Position numbers and translations under genes: made by a program. Below are positions 11,201 through 21,329 of a stretch of DNA of 36,894 bases, one piece after another (the stretch's first letter is position 1; each line of letters starts with the position of its first letter). Under the pieces are notes generated by a model. The model was not told the origin of the DNA, did not search any database, and worked only from the letters and a program-made list of their open reading frames with translations. Source of the DNA: Ectocarpus siliculosus (Eukaryota; Sar; Phaeophyceae; Ectocarpales; Ectocarpaceae); assembly GCA_000310025.1 (NCBI GenBank), contig FN649743.1, positions 4,048,082 through 4,084,975 of the forward strand. Direction: 5' to 3'.

Positions 11201-12870
11201 GCGGCGCGACAAGAACAGGTTACACCGAGTAGTTCTGAAAAGAGATGCCCCGCGTGCAGGTTCAATCCACGAAACAGCAGCGGTCTGCACGCGCGCACAA
11301 ATGTACATGTAGTGGTAGGAAACATGACAACAAACACAGAAAGAAGCTCAAGTAGCTGACGATGAGAAAGCCCATACACGGCCTTGACGGCAGCAGCGCG
11401 GTCGGTGGTAACTCCAAGCAAAGACTAATGTAGCTACACGAGACACACCTTTAGAGCCAAGGGGACCATGACAACAAGCGACTGGCGTGATTCCGAATAC
11501 TTTTTCTCGGCAGCAGTGTGACACTCCAAAGGGCTTGGGGGGCGAAGTCCAACTACGGCTGCTGCTGTCGTAGCGAAAGGTGAGCAGGGTTGGGTGAGCA
11601 TGGTACTCAACGCATCTTCTGGAGGTGGAACATTTAGTTGGCCCTACGAAAAAGTCTCCAGACGTTCGAAGGTTCTTAGGAGATGGGTCGGGCGAAAGTC
11701 AACCACTGCACGGGTATCGTCGCGTGCTCCGCCCAGATCCTTGTGTGTATTTCAAGCTACAACAACGAAGCTTCTCCGCGGACGAGTAAACCGCCAAAAA
11801 ACATCGTGTTGGTTTGTAATTATTGGTGAAAATGGTACTTTCAGCAATAGCCCCAGAGAGCAGCACGCTCCTCCTCTTGCCGCAAGCGCGGCTGTCTCTC
11901 GCTATTTAGTGGTTTTTGCTGTTGCCGGTGGCCGCATAGGCTGAGATCTTACTGGCTGCCTGCTGCTGCTGTGCGTAGTGATGTTGGTGTGGCACCGAAC
12001 CGTGACGACGAAGGGGCCACCCGTGTAGTCTATATACATTGTAGTGTACACATGTTCCAAGCGCTCGGGTTGTGCATCGATCCATCGACCCGGTAGCAAA
12101 ATGCTGCTGCTGTGACATACTCACTCATCGCCTAGGCTAGGGAACAACGCCGATATCACGACGACGCTGCAAAGCGATCGCCCGCGCTCTTGTTGATGCC
12201 CGGCAAGGGCAAAGGGTTGATGAGAGAAATCTCCCTCGATGCCCCCCGCTCTCGGACCAGTTCACCGATGGGACACCAACCAGTGTGACCCCGCCGTGGC
12301 TTTATGGTCTACGCGAGCAAAGAGGGCTTTGGCATTTGGTCCGCAAAACGCTCTGAAAACGTTTGCAGCTACATAGAAACCGCTGCGTTGGGACAGGGGC
12401 AGAACAGCATGGGAGAAGACTAGCGTTGTTTGGTCGCGTATGTATGTGTTGTCCTCTCAACAAAAAAAAAATGTGCAAGAGAGAGAGAAAACAACCCCCC
12501 CGCTTCTGGTGTTTGTGCTTTGATAGGACAACACCACCGGAAGTTTGACACCGCTGCAACACATCGCGTTCGCTTTCCTAAAGCCACACACCTTGAACCC
12601 CGTCCCGTGGAGGCTCTGCTGTATCTCCGAGATTAAGGACACAGACACGCCGCCGCCGCCGCCACCGCCGCCGCCGCTGCCGCCACTCCTCCTCCTCTCT
12701 CCTCCATGATGAGCGCTACCCCGATTGGACCTGTAGTCTACTGCCGGCGCCGGCACCGGCGCCGCACCGTTTGCGCGTCCGGGAGTGGAGCTGAAAGGCG
12801 ACGTGTTGAGCGCATCCTCCCCACGCCCAAGCGTCTCCTCGTAGGAAGGGGGTGGCCTGCGAGCCGTCAT
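1324..12870 (-). CDS. Unrecognised ten-exon protein-coding gene, ~448 aa
   Basis: I do not recognise the product. Exons in transcript order: 12870-12592, 8851-8717, 8193-8069, 7184-7085, 6502-6399, 5867-5756, 4901-4726, 4176-4087, 2935-2901, 1514-1324. Each junction has AG/GT ends and all ten phases join, giving 449 codons with TGA at 1326-1324. The start ATG at 12870 has A at -3. The N-terminal 93 residues are disordered: a PPPSYEET stretch (PPxY motif), Pro/Ala runs and a Ser-Gly10 tract. The middle is basic (around KTETEFALVKNAKSSVRNF), followed by a Pro/Ser region and an acidic stretch (FLADDDLDNGVDAA). The C-terminal part is ordered-looking, with a glycine-rich segment (GPGGGAGVIGGATT) and a helix around NEEMERSAYGVAKRV. 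There is no clear signal peptide or membrane span. The 3.7-kb first intron could hide another exon; exon 6502-6399 also has an alternative frame; the last exon could instead splice at GGAG|GTGGGT. All joins are inferred. Confidence 0.55.
1946..2162. mobile_element. MITE copy 1 (TIR family, TA flank)
   Basis: A 217-bp, largely palindromic element. The left end CCGTAGGTTGTATAAGATAT and the right end (its imperfect inverse, ending CAACCTACGG) pair over about 40 bp or more. The interior carries the family core around TCCACGACGAAGAGG and TCTCGACGAGACGG. It lies in the last intron of the unrecognised gene (1515-2900) and is followed at 2198-2235 by an A run and an (AC)n microsatellite. No coding capacity. 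Confidence 0.85.
2198..2235. repeat. A-run plus (AC)n microsatellite
   Basis: About 13 A residues are followed by about 12 AC dinucleotides, immediately beyond MITE copy 1. Simple repeat with no gene. Confidence 0.9.
3052..3175 (-). mobile_element. Retroposon family A fragment (copy A1)
   Basis: Begins on the plus strand with a run of 13-14 G, then TAGTGTACTCATAGTCGTGC and the family segment GCATGCCGTAGTCGTTTGACC. It has a 5-bp stem with 7-nt loop (TCCCGACAAAGCCGGGA) and a second arm (GCCGGGTTCTCACCGGACC), giving tRNA-like geometry on this strand. It is assigned to the minus strand because the C run is taken as the element's 3' end, as in the LINE-linked family B. It lies in the 2936-4086 intron. 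Confidence 0.7.
3590..3862 (-). mobile_element. Retroposon family B, two nested copies
   Basis: Two copies of the LINE 3'-end family lie head to tail. The first (3596-3667) has G runs on both sides. The second starts after the G12 run at 3668 and extends to about 3862 through the shared tail (CGATATCACTTCCCGCCTTTTCAG at its end). Both contain the GTTAGA/GCATTGACC segment and the hairpin TCCTCGAGAGGRC. Located in the 2936-4086 intron. No complete ORF. Confidence 0.75.
4330..4700. repeat. CCACCA/CCGCCA-rich low-complexity tract
   Basis: Pyrimidine-plus-A trinucleotide sequence with CCACCACCG-type units, ending in eight CAC triplets near 4676-4698. All overlapping open frames (poly-Pro/His/Thr, or Val/Gly on the other strand) are by-products. 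It lies in the intron between exons 4901-4726 and 4176-4087, or overlaps its edges. Confidence 0.65.
5296..5505. mobile_element. MITE copy 2 (diverged)
   Basis: The left end ACGGTAGTGACATGACACAA, followed by CACACCCCCTGGACCGATTT, matches the family. The right side keeps GTGGAGTAATCGAGCTTCGA and ATCGGTCCAGGGTGAGTGAT but has lost the terminal CCTACGG. It lies in the intron 4902-5755 of the unrecognised gene. Confidence 0.75.
5512..5605 (-). mobile_element. Retroposon family A, body fragment
   Basis: GAAAATAGAACAGGGAGGGG through CAACTTCCCCGATTGCATGC matches, in inverse orientation, the body of the longest family A copy (23575-23650). The terminal tRNA-like segment is absent. It sits directly beside MITE copy 2. 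Confidence 0.65.
7190..7480. repeat. Degenerate GTTAGN / GGGTTAG-like array
   Basis: Roughly 25 loosely spaced occurrences of GTTAG, GGGTTA or GTTAGNGTTAG variants in 290 bp. There is no fixed period. It resembles degenerate telomere-type repeat, but no run of perfect TTAGGG is present. It lies in the intron 7185-8068 of the unrecognised gene. Confidence 0.6.
7780..7875 (+). mobile_element. Retroposon family B fragment
   Basis: TCCTCTCGAGGACGAGTGGCCAATGGT, then GGCATGCAAAACAAAAGCACGC and a C-rich stretch, reproduce the terminal segment of the family (compare 36810-36890), including the hairpin. Only the 3'-terminal part is present. Confidence 0.65.
7940..8040 (+). mobile_element. Retroposon family A, body fragment
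   Basis: GGGTTAGGGTTACGGATAGG, CCCCCCTCTCTGTTTCATAG and GCGAATGCGGTCCA match the family A body at 23600-23680 in the same order. The terminal domain is missing. Confidence 0.6.
8261..8470. mobile_element. MITE copy 3 (diverged)
   Basis: The left end is CCGTAGGTGACACAAGAGAA and the right end GGGGGTGTGGTATCTTGTGT. The core GAAGCTGTCCCGTCGAGAGT and CATCCTCTTCGTTGTGAAGA match the family. Located in intron 8194-8716 of the unrecognised gene, 69 bp from the exon at 8193. Confidence 0.75.
8895..9040 (-). mobile_element. Retroposon family A copy A2
   Basis: From AATCATGCCGTAGTCGTGAG through CTTTCACAAGGATG. On the plus strand the arm TCCCTACAATGGCGGGA (4-bp stem) and the arm GTCGG-GTTTTCG-CCGGC (5-bp stem, 7-nt loop) are clear, and CATG(C) near the end can pair with GCATG at the start. 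No C/G run is retained apart from GGGG at 8895. Confidence 0.7.
9041..12591. other. Long first intron of the unrecognised gene; no further exon supported
   Basis: Contains a family A body fragment near 10605-10740 and several unremarkable frames. A minus-strand stretch near 12290-12168 reads as a plausible short exon (includes ISLINPLPLPGINKSAGDRF, then stop), but its acceptor is weak and the plus strand is also open there, so I do not include it in the gene. Repeated GGCAGCAGCG-like words occur near 11128, 11272, 11388 and 11508. Confidence 0.4.
10605..10740 (+). mobile_element. Retroposon family A, body fragment
   Basis: GGATGCAATCGGGGAAGTCG, TACCCCCTCCGTCTTCTATT and ACTCATAAACATAAATTCTC match 23575-23665 in order. 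The terminal tRNA-like segment is absent. Confidence 0.65.
12592..12870 (-). CDS. First exon of the unrecognised gene (PPxY, Gly-rich)
   Basis: This 279-nt exon runs from an ATG in good context (ACACCATGA) to an AAG|GTGTGT donor, phase 0 at both ends. It encodes 93 residues: MTARRPPPSYEETLGRG, a Pro/Ala-rich linker, basic residues, a Gly tract made by a GCC-type trinucleotide run at 12652-12680, then a helix-like SLISEIQQSLHGTGFK. In-frame coding also continues upstream to an alternative ATG at 12885. PPxY is the usual ligand of WW domains, but that role is not shown here. It joins phase-compatibly to 8851. It could instead belong to a separate gene. Confidence 0.6.
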
Positions 12871-15800
12871 GGTGTTGCACTGCACACGCCCGAACGCAGT
12901 TCACCGCACCCCAAGAGAAGTCGGCGGAGCAAGACGTAGACAGAATCGCGTTCTCTCTTTGCTTGATGTCGTTGCGAGAAAATTCTCTGCACGTCCAGGC
13001 TGCGCAATACAGCAGCAGGGGGTCCTCTCCGGCCGATTTTTTTCAAAACAAGCTTCAACTGGTTCTAGTGCAACGGTCCGATGCCAGCAGTCGCAGAAAG
13101 TGTGGGTAAACGACCCACACGGGCGCTGGTACACTCCGGCGCGGCAACCCTCTTGCCTTGCAGTTTGTGCAGCCGCCGGCTGTTGCTGTTGACCTCCGGA
13201 GGTCCGCCGGATAGTATACGCGTGGTATGATGTAAAGAGCTGTCCACGTGCCCCCCCGTCAATCCCCGCAAATCCCCGCGGCTGCGGGCGTCCTTGCCAT
13301 TTTTTCACCACCCTTATTATTCATATGCATAGCACACACTGGGTGGAGTTCTTTGCACAGCACCGTGCACCTGCTGCAAGCCCGAGGGGGCACCTCCCGC
13401 CCGATCCCACGTTAAACCTTATTCGTGGCCCATGAACACCGGCAGAATCAAACGTATGCGATGGTGGCCGCGTGAAAATTTATCCGCCAACATCGGCGGA
13501 CGAATGACTATACGATGCACTTTGTCCGAGGTCATGCTCACGTATGCACTCGCACACCAGTTTCTCCCTGCGTCCAGTCTTCCGTATGGTCGCTGCTCGT
13601 GTCCGGCTTCAAACAGAAGATGTGCTTATTTTGGTTTGAGGATCCGGTTCCTCACGTATAGTTTAAAGTCCCCATCAGAGACTGTGTACTGATGAGAACG
13701 ATAAAAGATCATCCACACAGACAGGCGCCAAAGCGGTAAAATAATGTGGCAAATTGCAAATTGATTGCTAACCATACAATTGTGACCGCCCCCTCCCAAG
13801 TATCCCGAATTCAGCAGGACCATCCCTTGCCGTGAGGCGCTTACGTGTCGTGAGGCGCTGTTTTTGACGCACGCCGAGCCACAAGCATCTTTCCCAGATT
13901 CATCCGCAAAGAGTATAGGTGCGGGCTTGGACCTCTTCGTCGTTCCCTGCGCCATTTGCCCGGTCAATGCCCACGGGAGTGATTAATCTTGAATAACTCC
14001 CACAAAATGTCGGCCGGAAGATCAACACCTAGAGCAAGTGATGGCTACATATGTACCCGTCGCCTGTCGGCCCATCAATAATCCATCATCCAGACAGACC
14101 CGAAACCGCACACAAGAAAAACATTGCCGCCACAAAAAAAGCACAAAAACCTCGTTGTTGTGCCGGATGTATCATATATATGTCCTAGCAGTAGCTAGGC
14201 CCAACAGGAGGCACCCTTCACTTCCAAAAGTATAAGTAGACGAGCCCCAGCAAGATCAAGCAGAACCTGAAGTATCAACACGAAAAGGCCCAAAATGTCG
14301 GGATTGTGAGCTTGCTTGGCACCGATGGTTCCGGGAAATTCTCCAGCACCGCAAGGGCGCGCGGTTCCTGCGATTCAGCCCTTTCGGGTCTACGGGCGTC
14401 CTGACAGGGCATGGATCATTTGCAAAAAAAGCTGGTGTTGCGGCATGCCATGGAGTTGCCGCCCTGTATCCCTCCCACGCCAGGTGTTGGCAAGTTCGTA
14501 GGTAGGTGTGTCTTTATTATTCGTATCGACCGCGCTACCCGGTGACCAATGAAAAGACGTTATAGTGCCAGCGGCGGGTAAAATCAAGGTCCCTGGCGGC
14601 CAACGTCGAAAAACGCACGATGCGCTAAAAAATGCGAAAGCCACCATGAATCTCTCCCCATATCCTTTCACAGAGACACACATCAATCAATAGCTCCACA
14701 TACATCGATAGCTCCACATACATGCCCTCGCCCGAATCTAGGAAGCCACTAAAGACAGGATTACAGCAAAAAGGGGCATTTCAAGGTTTCAAGCCCAACA
14801 AGGCCAGGATATCGTGGTATGCTGCGTAGACTCTTGTCCAAATTTGAAAATCGTACACTCCCAAGATCCAGCAGTCATCGTGTCAGCAGCTATACTACAC
14901 AGCAGCAGCAGCAGTATAGACGAGTCCAACATACAGTTAGTAACATATACACGATCATCATAGCCCAACACATACCCTCGCCCGAACCTAGAGAGCTACT
15001 GATGCAAAGGTAGGTGTGTGCTGGTGTGCCTGCGTGGTTGTGGGAATTGTGGGAAAATCACAGGAGCTGTAGTGAGCCGGCAGGGCTCACATTGGGGAGG
15101 GGGCAGAGAAGTACAGAAGAACAATGACCAGCTATGGGTTTGCAAGCCCTCTCACTGATCATTTTCACTGATCATTTGAATATACTGAAGATAGAGTAGT
15201 TTAGGCGTCTTGACGATTGATCTTTTCGAGGTCTACAAGCCTAACCTGCCCTACCGACCGCACCGCGACCACGCATCAACCCTTCTATGACCCTGCCTGT
15301 GCCCACCGTCCTGTCGCGGGCTGCCCTCATGGCCCATGTGTGGAGATAGCTATTGCGCCTACAGAAGTACACTGGTCTCTTTCTGCTGTACTCCTCTCTC
15401 TCTCCCGCACTCTCTTCTACCTTGTTTTTTATGCCGAAAAAAATAAGAGCTAGACCCAAAAGGGTTTAGTAAATCGTTCGTGAACATCCCACACGATAAA
15501 CTCCGAGCACCCTTTCGTTCACTCCTGGTGACGCATCTTGATGACGCACAGTGCTTCATTTTTCGCCCTCCGACGGAGAACCACCTAACAGCAGTCCCGG
15601 GACGTAGGGGGTACGGTATGTATCGATCAAGCACTCGCTACGAACGTGGGGGTTTGTGCAAGCGTGGTTGTGGCCAAAGGAATACCATCACAACAACCGT
15701 TATCTTGAGGATTGAGCCGTGGTCTGGATATGGCTTGTCGAGTTAACGCATGAAACACGCAGACGTTCGAAACCCAGGGGGAAAACCTGTGACCCGGTGA

Positions 15801-16020
15801 CTGCCTCTCGAAGATGCCCCGATAGTCCAAGTGTGCTTGAATGGGGTCTCCGAGGAAATGAGCCCGTCCACGTTGCAACGATATTCGAATCAACGAGGGA
15901 TGGGTCGCTCGCGCTGTTCACCAGGGGGCCGGCCACCATCACGAAGTACAACACAAGAAGAAGGATCGAGGGTGGAATACCTACCTAAGATACATCGGCC
16001 TTTCTGCAGCAGATATTTGG
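12871..16020. other. Intergenic stretch, no gene supported
   Basis: Between the start of the unrecognised gene and the end of HEMK2. The open frames here (for example near 13626-13967 and 14390-14686 minus) show no recognisable motif and no convincing splice pair. A 20-bp direct repeat (TACATCGATAGCTCCACATA-like) lies at 14690-14730, and a related CCCTCGCCCGAA word recurs at 14725 and 14974. The promoter of the unrecognised gene should be just above 12870 but I see no distinct element. Confidence 0.5.
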
Positions 16021-19000
16021 TTAATATTCGAACCCCCTGGATCTGCTTTGGTCGTGGGCGGAGGAAAACTTGGGCACTGCGGCTCTCCTCGTCAAGATCG
16101 AAGTACAGTAGTGAGGTGCACTTTTTGGTTCTCTCACCTCAGCGTGCACGCCGTAGCCCCGCATGACGGAAATGATTTCTGTCGGATTGTTGTCCTCCAC
16201 AGCCACCATGTAGAAGAAGCCGCCCGGGCTTAGGAGCTCCTGGAAAAAGGGCAAGGATGGTGACGGCATCACATTCTGCCATCGATGTCTATTGGCCACA
16301 CGCTTGTGCTGCAACTCTCAGCTCTCATCCCCGAAGCCAAGGCCCTCCCTCCAAGACATTGCGGGACCAGGTAGGCAGTGCGTGTGCAGCAGATCGGGTC
16401 AAGTTTTGCACCAGCCGGCTCTCTAATGCAAACCCCAACGATTGCGTAAACCTCGTTTTCTCTTGTGCATGTCCAGAGTAAAGCTTAAGATTTGCCTGCT
16501 TGAAGACTGAGCATGCCATTCGCCATGGGTGGAACTCCTTCCTCAACACACGTCGTTAGAGACGTCGCATTCAGCGTCTGTAGGGGTACGTGGAGTTGGT
16601 CCGCACGTGCAATTGTGCTACACGTGACGCTTTTCGCCTGCGAGACACACTCTGTGTGTGTTTCTAGTCCCGCCAACGCGTAACCCGCCGCACCTTAACT
16701 GCCGGTAGAAACCTGTCTATGACTTCTCGTCCCCGTTCACCCCCTGCCCAGGCGGCTGCAATATCCCTGCAAAATCTCGCGGAGGCGCGGCGTTCCGACA
16801 ATAATCGTCGCACAAAAAAAAAAAAGCTCGTCGAGAAGGCAAGAGGGCGGACAAGAGTCTAGCAGATATCCGCAGAGGTGCACGCAAGTCAGGCCAAAGG
16901 CGTTGTTGAGAAAAAACACAGACTGGAGGCACAAGACTCCACCGTCAAGAGGGGGTTTCACCAGCTGGATAGAACAACCGGCAGAGTTGCCTAACCCGTA
17001 TTTCAACCCCTGCCTACCCGATCTTCTTCACAAGAAACCCGGGCCTCAAGAAGACTCTTCTGCTCAGCGCGGGGGACATCCGCCCGTCAATAATGGATGC
17101 AAGACACCATGGAGAACACACGACGTAAGTTTCCGCTACTGAACAAAGGGCAGATCGCGGTAAGCCCAGCTATTGTCACCACCCACCGCCAACAGTAAAG
17201 CGACACCGTCTGCTGAGCCAACTACTGTAGGCTGCGTAAGATATCACACCCCTTGGGTCGATTTTCAAAGCTTGATTAGTCGGGTGGGAAAGCAGTGACG
17301 GTGCCGCAAACGGCGGAGTTGGAAACCGTGCCGTCGAGAGCTTTCCGAACACGTATCGTTTGCCTTCGGCATCCTCTTTGTCGTGGAGAAATCGAGCTTT
17401 GAAAATCGGTCCAGGGGGTGTAGTATCTTAAGCAACCTACGGTATCGCTTAGAGTATCAATGCTTGCAGCAGTGTTCGGTCATTTCCCCCCCTGTGCTGC
17501 GGCGTATCTGGTTTGGCACAGCACACGCAAGACAATGGCCAGCTTCTAGTTCATGTTTGTGAAACGTAGCCTGGGCCACAGAAAACCCGGAAGGCATATC
17601 GCTCCGTCCTGGGATGCGAGGTCAATGGCCAAACGACCACGGCATGCGTTTACATGAGAACGCCCCCGCCCCCCCGGTGCGATGCATTCTCTCACTTTGA
17701 ACCGACCTCCTCCGGTGGTGTTGGAACATAGGGAGGGTTGAACAGCAGGACGTCGACCAGCCCTCTCAAGCGATCCCGCATGCAGATGTCGAGGTCGCAG
17801 CAGACAACTTCGAACGGCTCCACCTGTCGAGAATGGCGTGCAAGAACGGATGGTGTTGGGGGCAGCGATGCTAACCTGTCCCAGTTTAGGGGTAGTTGAA
17901 CTCGCTTCCGTCTATGTGAAGGTAACAGGGCTGGCTATTTATTTGCCAGGCAATCACCGCCAAGCCTTCTTGAGTGTTGATATCGACAAGGTCTTGGAGG
18001 AGGAAACTCCCCCGATCTTTCTCCCTGCACTCAGGTCTAGCCAGGGACCCCAACACAATTTCTCAGCTCTGGAGCAGGGCAGTATGTACCCCGAGCTTTA
18101 TCACCACACAGCTCTAGTCTGCAGACATGAATACGATCAAAGGAACCCCCAGCATGAAATCTGAGTGGCTTAACCCTCTGTTGCATCGCACGTTATTGGC
18201 CTTCGCCGTGAGCACGCAAGCCGCGGCAGCCCGCGGGTTAATCTCCGCGGCCATGAAGAGCGGCCGTGGTGGGGGCGGCGGCGGTGTAGGCTGCGAGGGT
18301 GTCTCCTCCTTCTCTTCCCTCAGCAACGCGGAGAGGGCCGCCGTCACTAGGCCGCTGCCTGGCCTACGTTGTGAGTTCAGAAGGTCGCCGGGAGGGATAT
18401 GGGTGGCATCGTTGTTGTACGGGTATATTCGACAAGGATGCACAGCAACCTCTGGCAGCAGCAGGATTGAAGTCGCAGTGGTGTATCATGGGTATTGGGG
18501 GATCGATGGCACACGATGCAGGGGGTTCAGGCAACCTTCGGTCACGTGTGCCAGAATACCGGAAACTATGAACACACGAGCCGATGTTTGGACGCTGAGG
18601 CACGCCACAGTAGTGATCTGTGAGCTGCAGTTGATGGTGATTTCAACGAATTGGGTAGCCTGTCACCATTAACGCCAACAACAACGTCGTGACTGAGCCA
18701 TGGTGTAGACTCTTCCAAGAAATGGCAGTCGGCATGTTGCACATAGGTCTATGGACGGATTTCCTACGGGCTGAGGGCTCACGGGATCGCAGGAAATGCA
18801 ATCTTGATGCTCTCGTGAGCCTGGAGCCCTTTTTTCGCAGTTTCTCCGCCCGTAGACCTCGCCTCGAAGCGAGACTTGCACCTACCGATAACCCTGTGTT
18901 GCGAGGGCTCTCCCGGCGTGCCGCGCGCTCTCGGGGCGGACTGCGTGCAGTGCTGGCGATGGCAGAAAGTCGCGTCTCCGACATCGACCATGGATCCACC

Positions 19001-21014
19001 AATCACGCCCTGATTTCTTGACAGTGCAGGCCGTTCATACATTCGGCAAGCGGCTGACTGACGTGGTTGGGTGTGCGCTGGCTACACGCTACACACCCTT
19101 GCTACCACACACGCCAACCAAGCCACCAACTCTCCGCATGACATAAGACAAAGTACTCTGTTGCTGTAGTGCGTCTCCCTTTCGATCCCGGCGAAAAGCG
19201 GGGGGGCTAGCGGCCGGTGTCGTGCGCACAGCTGTCTGCAAAACTACACCCGCCCGAGAAAAAAAAAAACATGATTAAATACGTTGTTTGTTCCTCCGTT
19301 TCATGGGGGAAGAAGCATTTTTTTCGCAAATAAATATCTCTAGCTATATACCTACTGCACTACACTTGGGGGCCCCAAGTGTACTTGGGGGGCGAGTTGC
19401 ATACTCCCATGACGAACCAAGATAATAGTAAAGTTTTGGTGTATCACACATGCTCTATGGGCACGACGGTGACACCAGGGCGTCGCCTACTAGCGTGGCT
19501 GGTGGCTGGCCTACTTGCCGCACAGATGGATCACAGCAGTTTACTGTAGAATGGCTAATTGTATACAGGGACATATGATGATGCTCCGCATCCCACCAAC
19601 ACACACCAACACACGAACTTCTACACACAGTCATCTGACTCCCCAGACCCTCTGGCAGAGCATATAGCAATATTACTGCTGCTGTGGGTAGTTTACAAAT
19701 TTTCTCTGCTTTTGCTTGCTACGTACACACAACGTGTTGGAACGTGTGATGATTTGTGCTGCTTTTTTTCCTCGCCTGCCTCCCGTACTCAACCAACAAC
19801 AACCCTGATTCTCACCACCGGCGGCTGTACATCCATCAGATCACATACATACATGCGAAGACCATGCATCCTAGAAGAAGCGAACTTTATTCAGCTACAT
19901 ACAACATCTCGCTGAGGCGGTGGGTAGCACATGCGAGAGGGGGAAGAGAGAGAGAGAAAAAAAGCTGTTTGCTTGGTGTATCTTTCTCAAGTTTTACTAG
20001 TCGACACACTCACTCAATCCCCTCCCCCCCCGTAACCCCTCGTGTCTTGTACGAATAGTAGAGTATTTTAGGGGTCGCTCGTCTGTTTTCTTATTGAGTC
20101 AAAGGCGTTTCTTCTATTGTGTGGCCCAGAGGTTGAGCAATGTATTATGTTACTTTCTTTCCTGCCTTTGTTTCTCAAAAACAAATTTCTTACTCCGAGT
20201 AAATAATACTCACTCTCTGTCCTCCGGCTGTCGCACAACATTGAATTTGTTCATGGTGCGTCAATGAATGCTCCTTCGAACAAACAACAATAAATCGACT
20301 TTTTCCCTCTTCGCAGCATCTTTTCTTCGTATCTCTTATTTCAAAACTCCACACACCCGCACACACTTGCCATCGCCATTGAACCTACGAGCGTAGCGGC
20401 CACCGCGAAGCGGTACGCCGCGAAGCGCCCTTGTATGTTATACGAAATGTGCTCCACCGCTAGGTAGCGGGGGTAAGAAGATATCGACGGAGAGATTTGC
20501 AGCTTGGACAACGCTCTTTGGTGGTCTAAATTTAAGCATAGCTGATAATCCACGGGCTACACTCTCAGCATCAGCACCTGCTACAGCAACAAGTTACTGT
20601 CAGAGAGAGACATCCCAAGCCGGAGACGGCCACCGAGGTTGGAATTTGAGGTTGCGCCGCATTGAACTGGAGTTGCGCCGCATTGCCGCATTTCGCATCA
20701 TCCGCCCTCCGCCCTCCCCTTGATAGCTCCCTCCCTTACATCTCACTTGGTGAACATGTACACCACCTGTTGCCGAGCTTGAGCTTGTTTTTTCTACCAA
20801 GAGGAAAGAGGCGGTTCATTTTCTTTCTGGGTAACCATGAGCACCACCGCCGTGAATCTTACCCTATCTCCAAGCACACCCTTGGTCGGACGCTGTACCG
20901 CAATAGGTCCGCATCAGCCTGCAGGGCATCGATCAAGAGATAGGTGTCCTCCGCTGGCTCGTAGAAATGGTCGTACTCTCGGAAGTTGAAGTGGTCCAGG
21001 CTAGGCAGGGACAT
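16021..21014 (-). CDS. N6AMT1: HEMK2/N6AMT1-type eRF1 glutamine methyltransferase
   Basis: Class I SAM-dependent methyltransferase. The family (N6AMT1/HEMK2, Mtq2) methylates the glutamine of the GGQ motif of release factor eRF1, with TRMT112 as partner. Exons: 21014-20863, 18363-18192, 17823-17696, 16766-16694, 16239-16021; all phases join (247 aa). Residues 18-28 YEPAEDTYLLI match the family N-terminus. VCLEIGPGSGLVTAAL (46-61) is the SAM-binding motif I. AAEINPRAAAA is the acidic-loop region, FNPPYVPTPPEEVGS contains the catalytic NPPY, AAAWAGGERGREVIDRFLP follows, and LLSPGGFFYMVAVEDNNP is the late strand region. An insertion of about 20 residues (REEKEETPSQPTPPPPPPR) sits after motif I. 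The start ATG is at 21014. The C-terminus is uncertain: a strong GAG|GTGAGA donor at 16138 lies in the last exon, and reading through to TAA at 16023 gives a tail only loosely like the family. Confidence 0.93.
17225..17442. mobile_element. MITE copy 4
   Basis: The left end is CTGTAGGCTGCGTAAGATAT and the right end CTTAAGCAACCTACGG, with TA on both outer sides. Core words GTGCCGTCGAGAGCTTTCCG and CATCCTCTTTGTCGTGGAGA match the family. Inserted in HEMK2 intron 3 (16767-17695). Confidence 0.85.
17480..17682 (+). mobile_element. Retroposon family A copy A3 (internally deleted)
   Basis: Starts near a C run (17487) with TCTGGTTTGGCACAGCACAC, then jumps to the terminal part (TTTGTGAAACGTAGCCTGGG to GGCATGCGTTTACATGAGAA) and ends in CGCCCCCGCCCCCCC. 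The anticodon-like loop is shortened to TCCTGGGATGCG. It ends about 14 nt from the HEMK2 exon 3 splice donor at 17695. Confidence 0.75.
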
Positions 21015-21329
21015 AGCAAGCCAGTGAGAGAGGTGGAGAGACTGCTGTGGTCTGTGAATGGCAGAGGAAGGATTGATACAAGGGGCTCCGTGACGTTAAG
21101 GATGGGGGGGCGCTCGAACCCGGCGAACACGCCAAGACGTCCGCGCTCCGCACCACTTGCCACCGCATTGCCACAGGCCACAGGCAGGCAGAGAGGGCAG
21201 ATACCTCCCACAGCCTGGAGCAACATGTCGCACGCTCAGATGTTGTCGCTGTACCGCCACATCATCCGTAACGCCCGCGTTTACCCGAGCAAGAGTCGGG
21301 ATCGTGTGTTGAAGGAGATTCGCCTTGAG
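20863..21329. promoter_or_regulatory. Divergent gene pair with a shared ~210-bp promoter interval (21015-21224)
   Basis: The HEMK2 ATG (21014, minus) and the LYR-protein ATG (21225, plus) are 210 bp apart with no other gene between. The interval is GC-rich, has no repeat copy and shows no obvious TATA box. A shared bidirectional promoter is inferred from spacing only. Confidence 0.6.
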
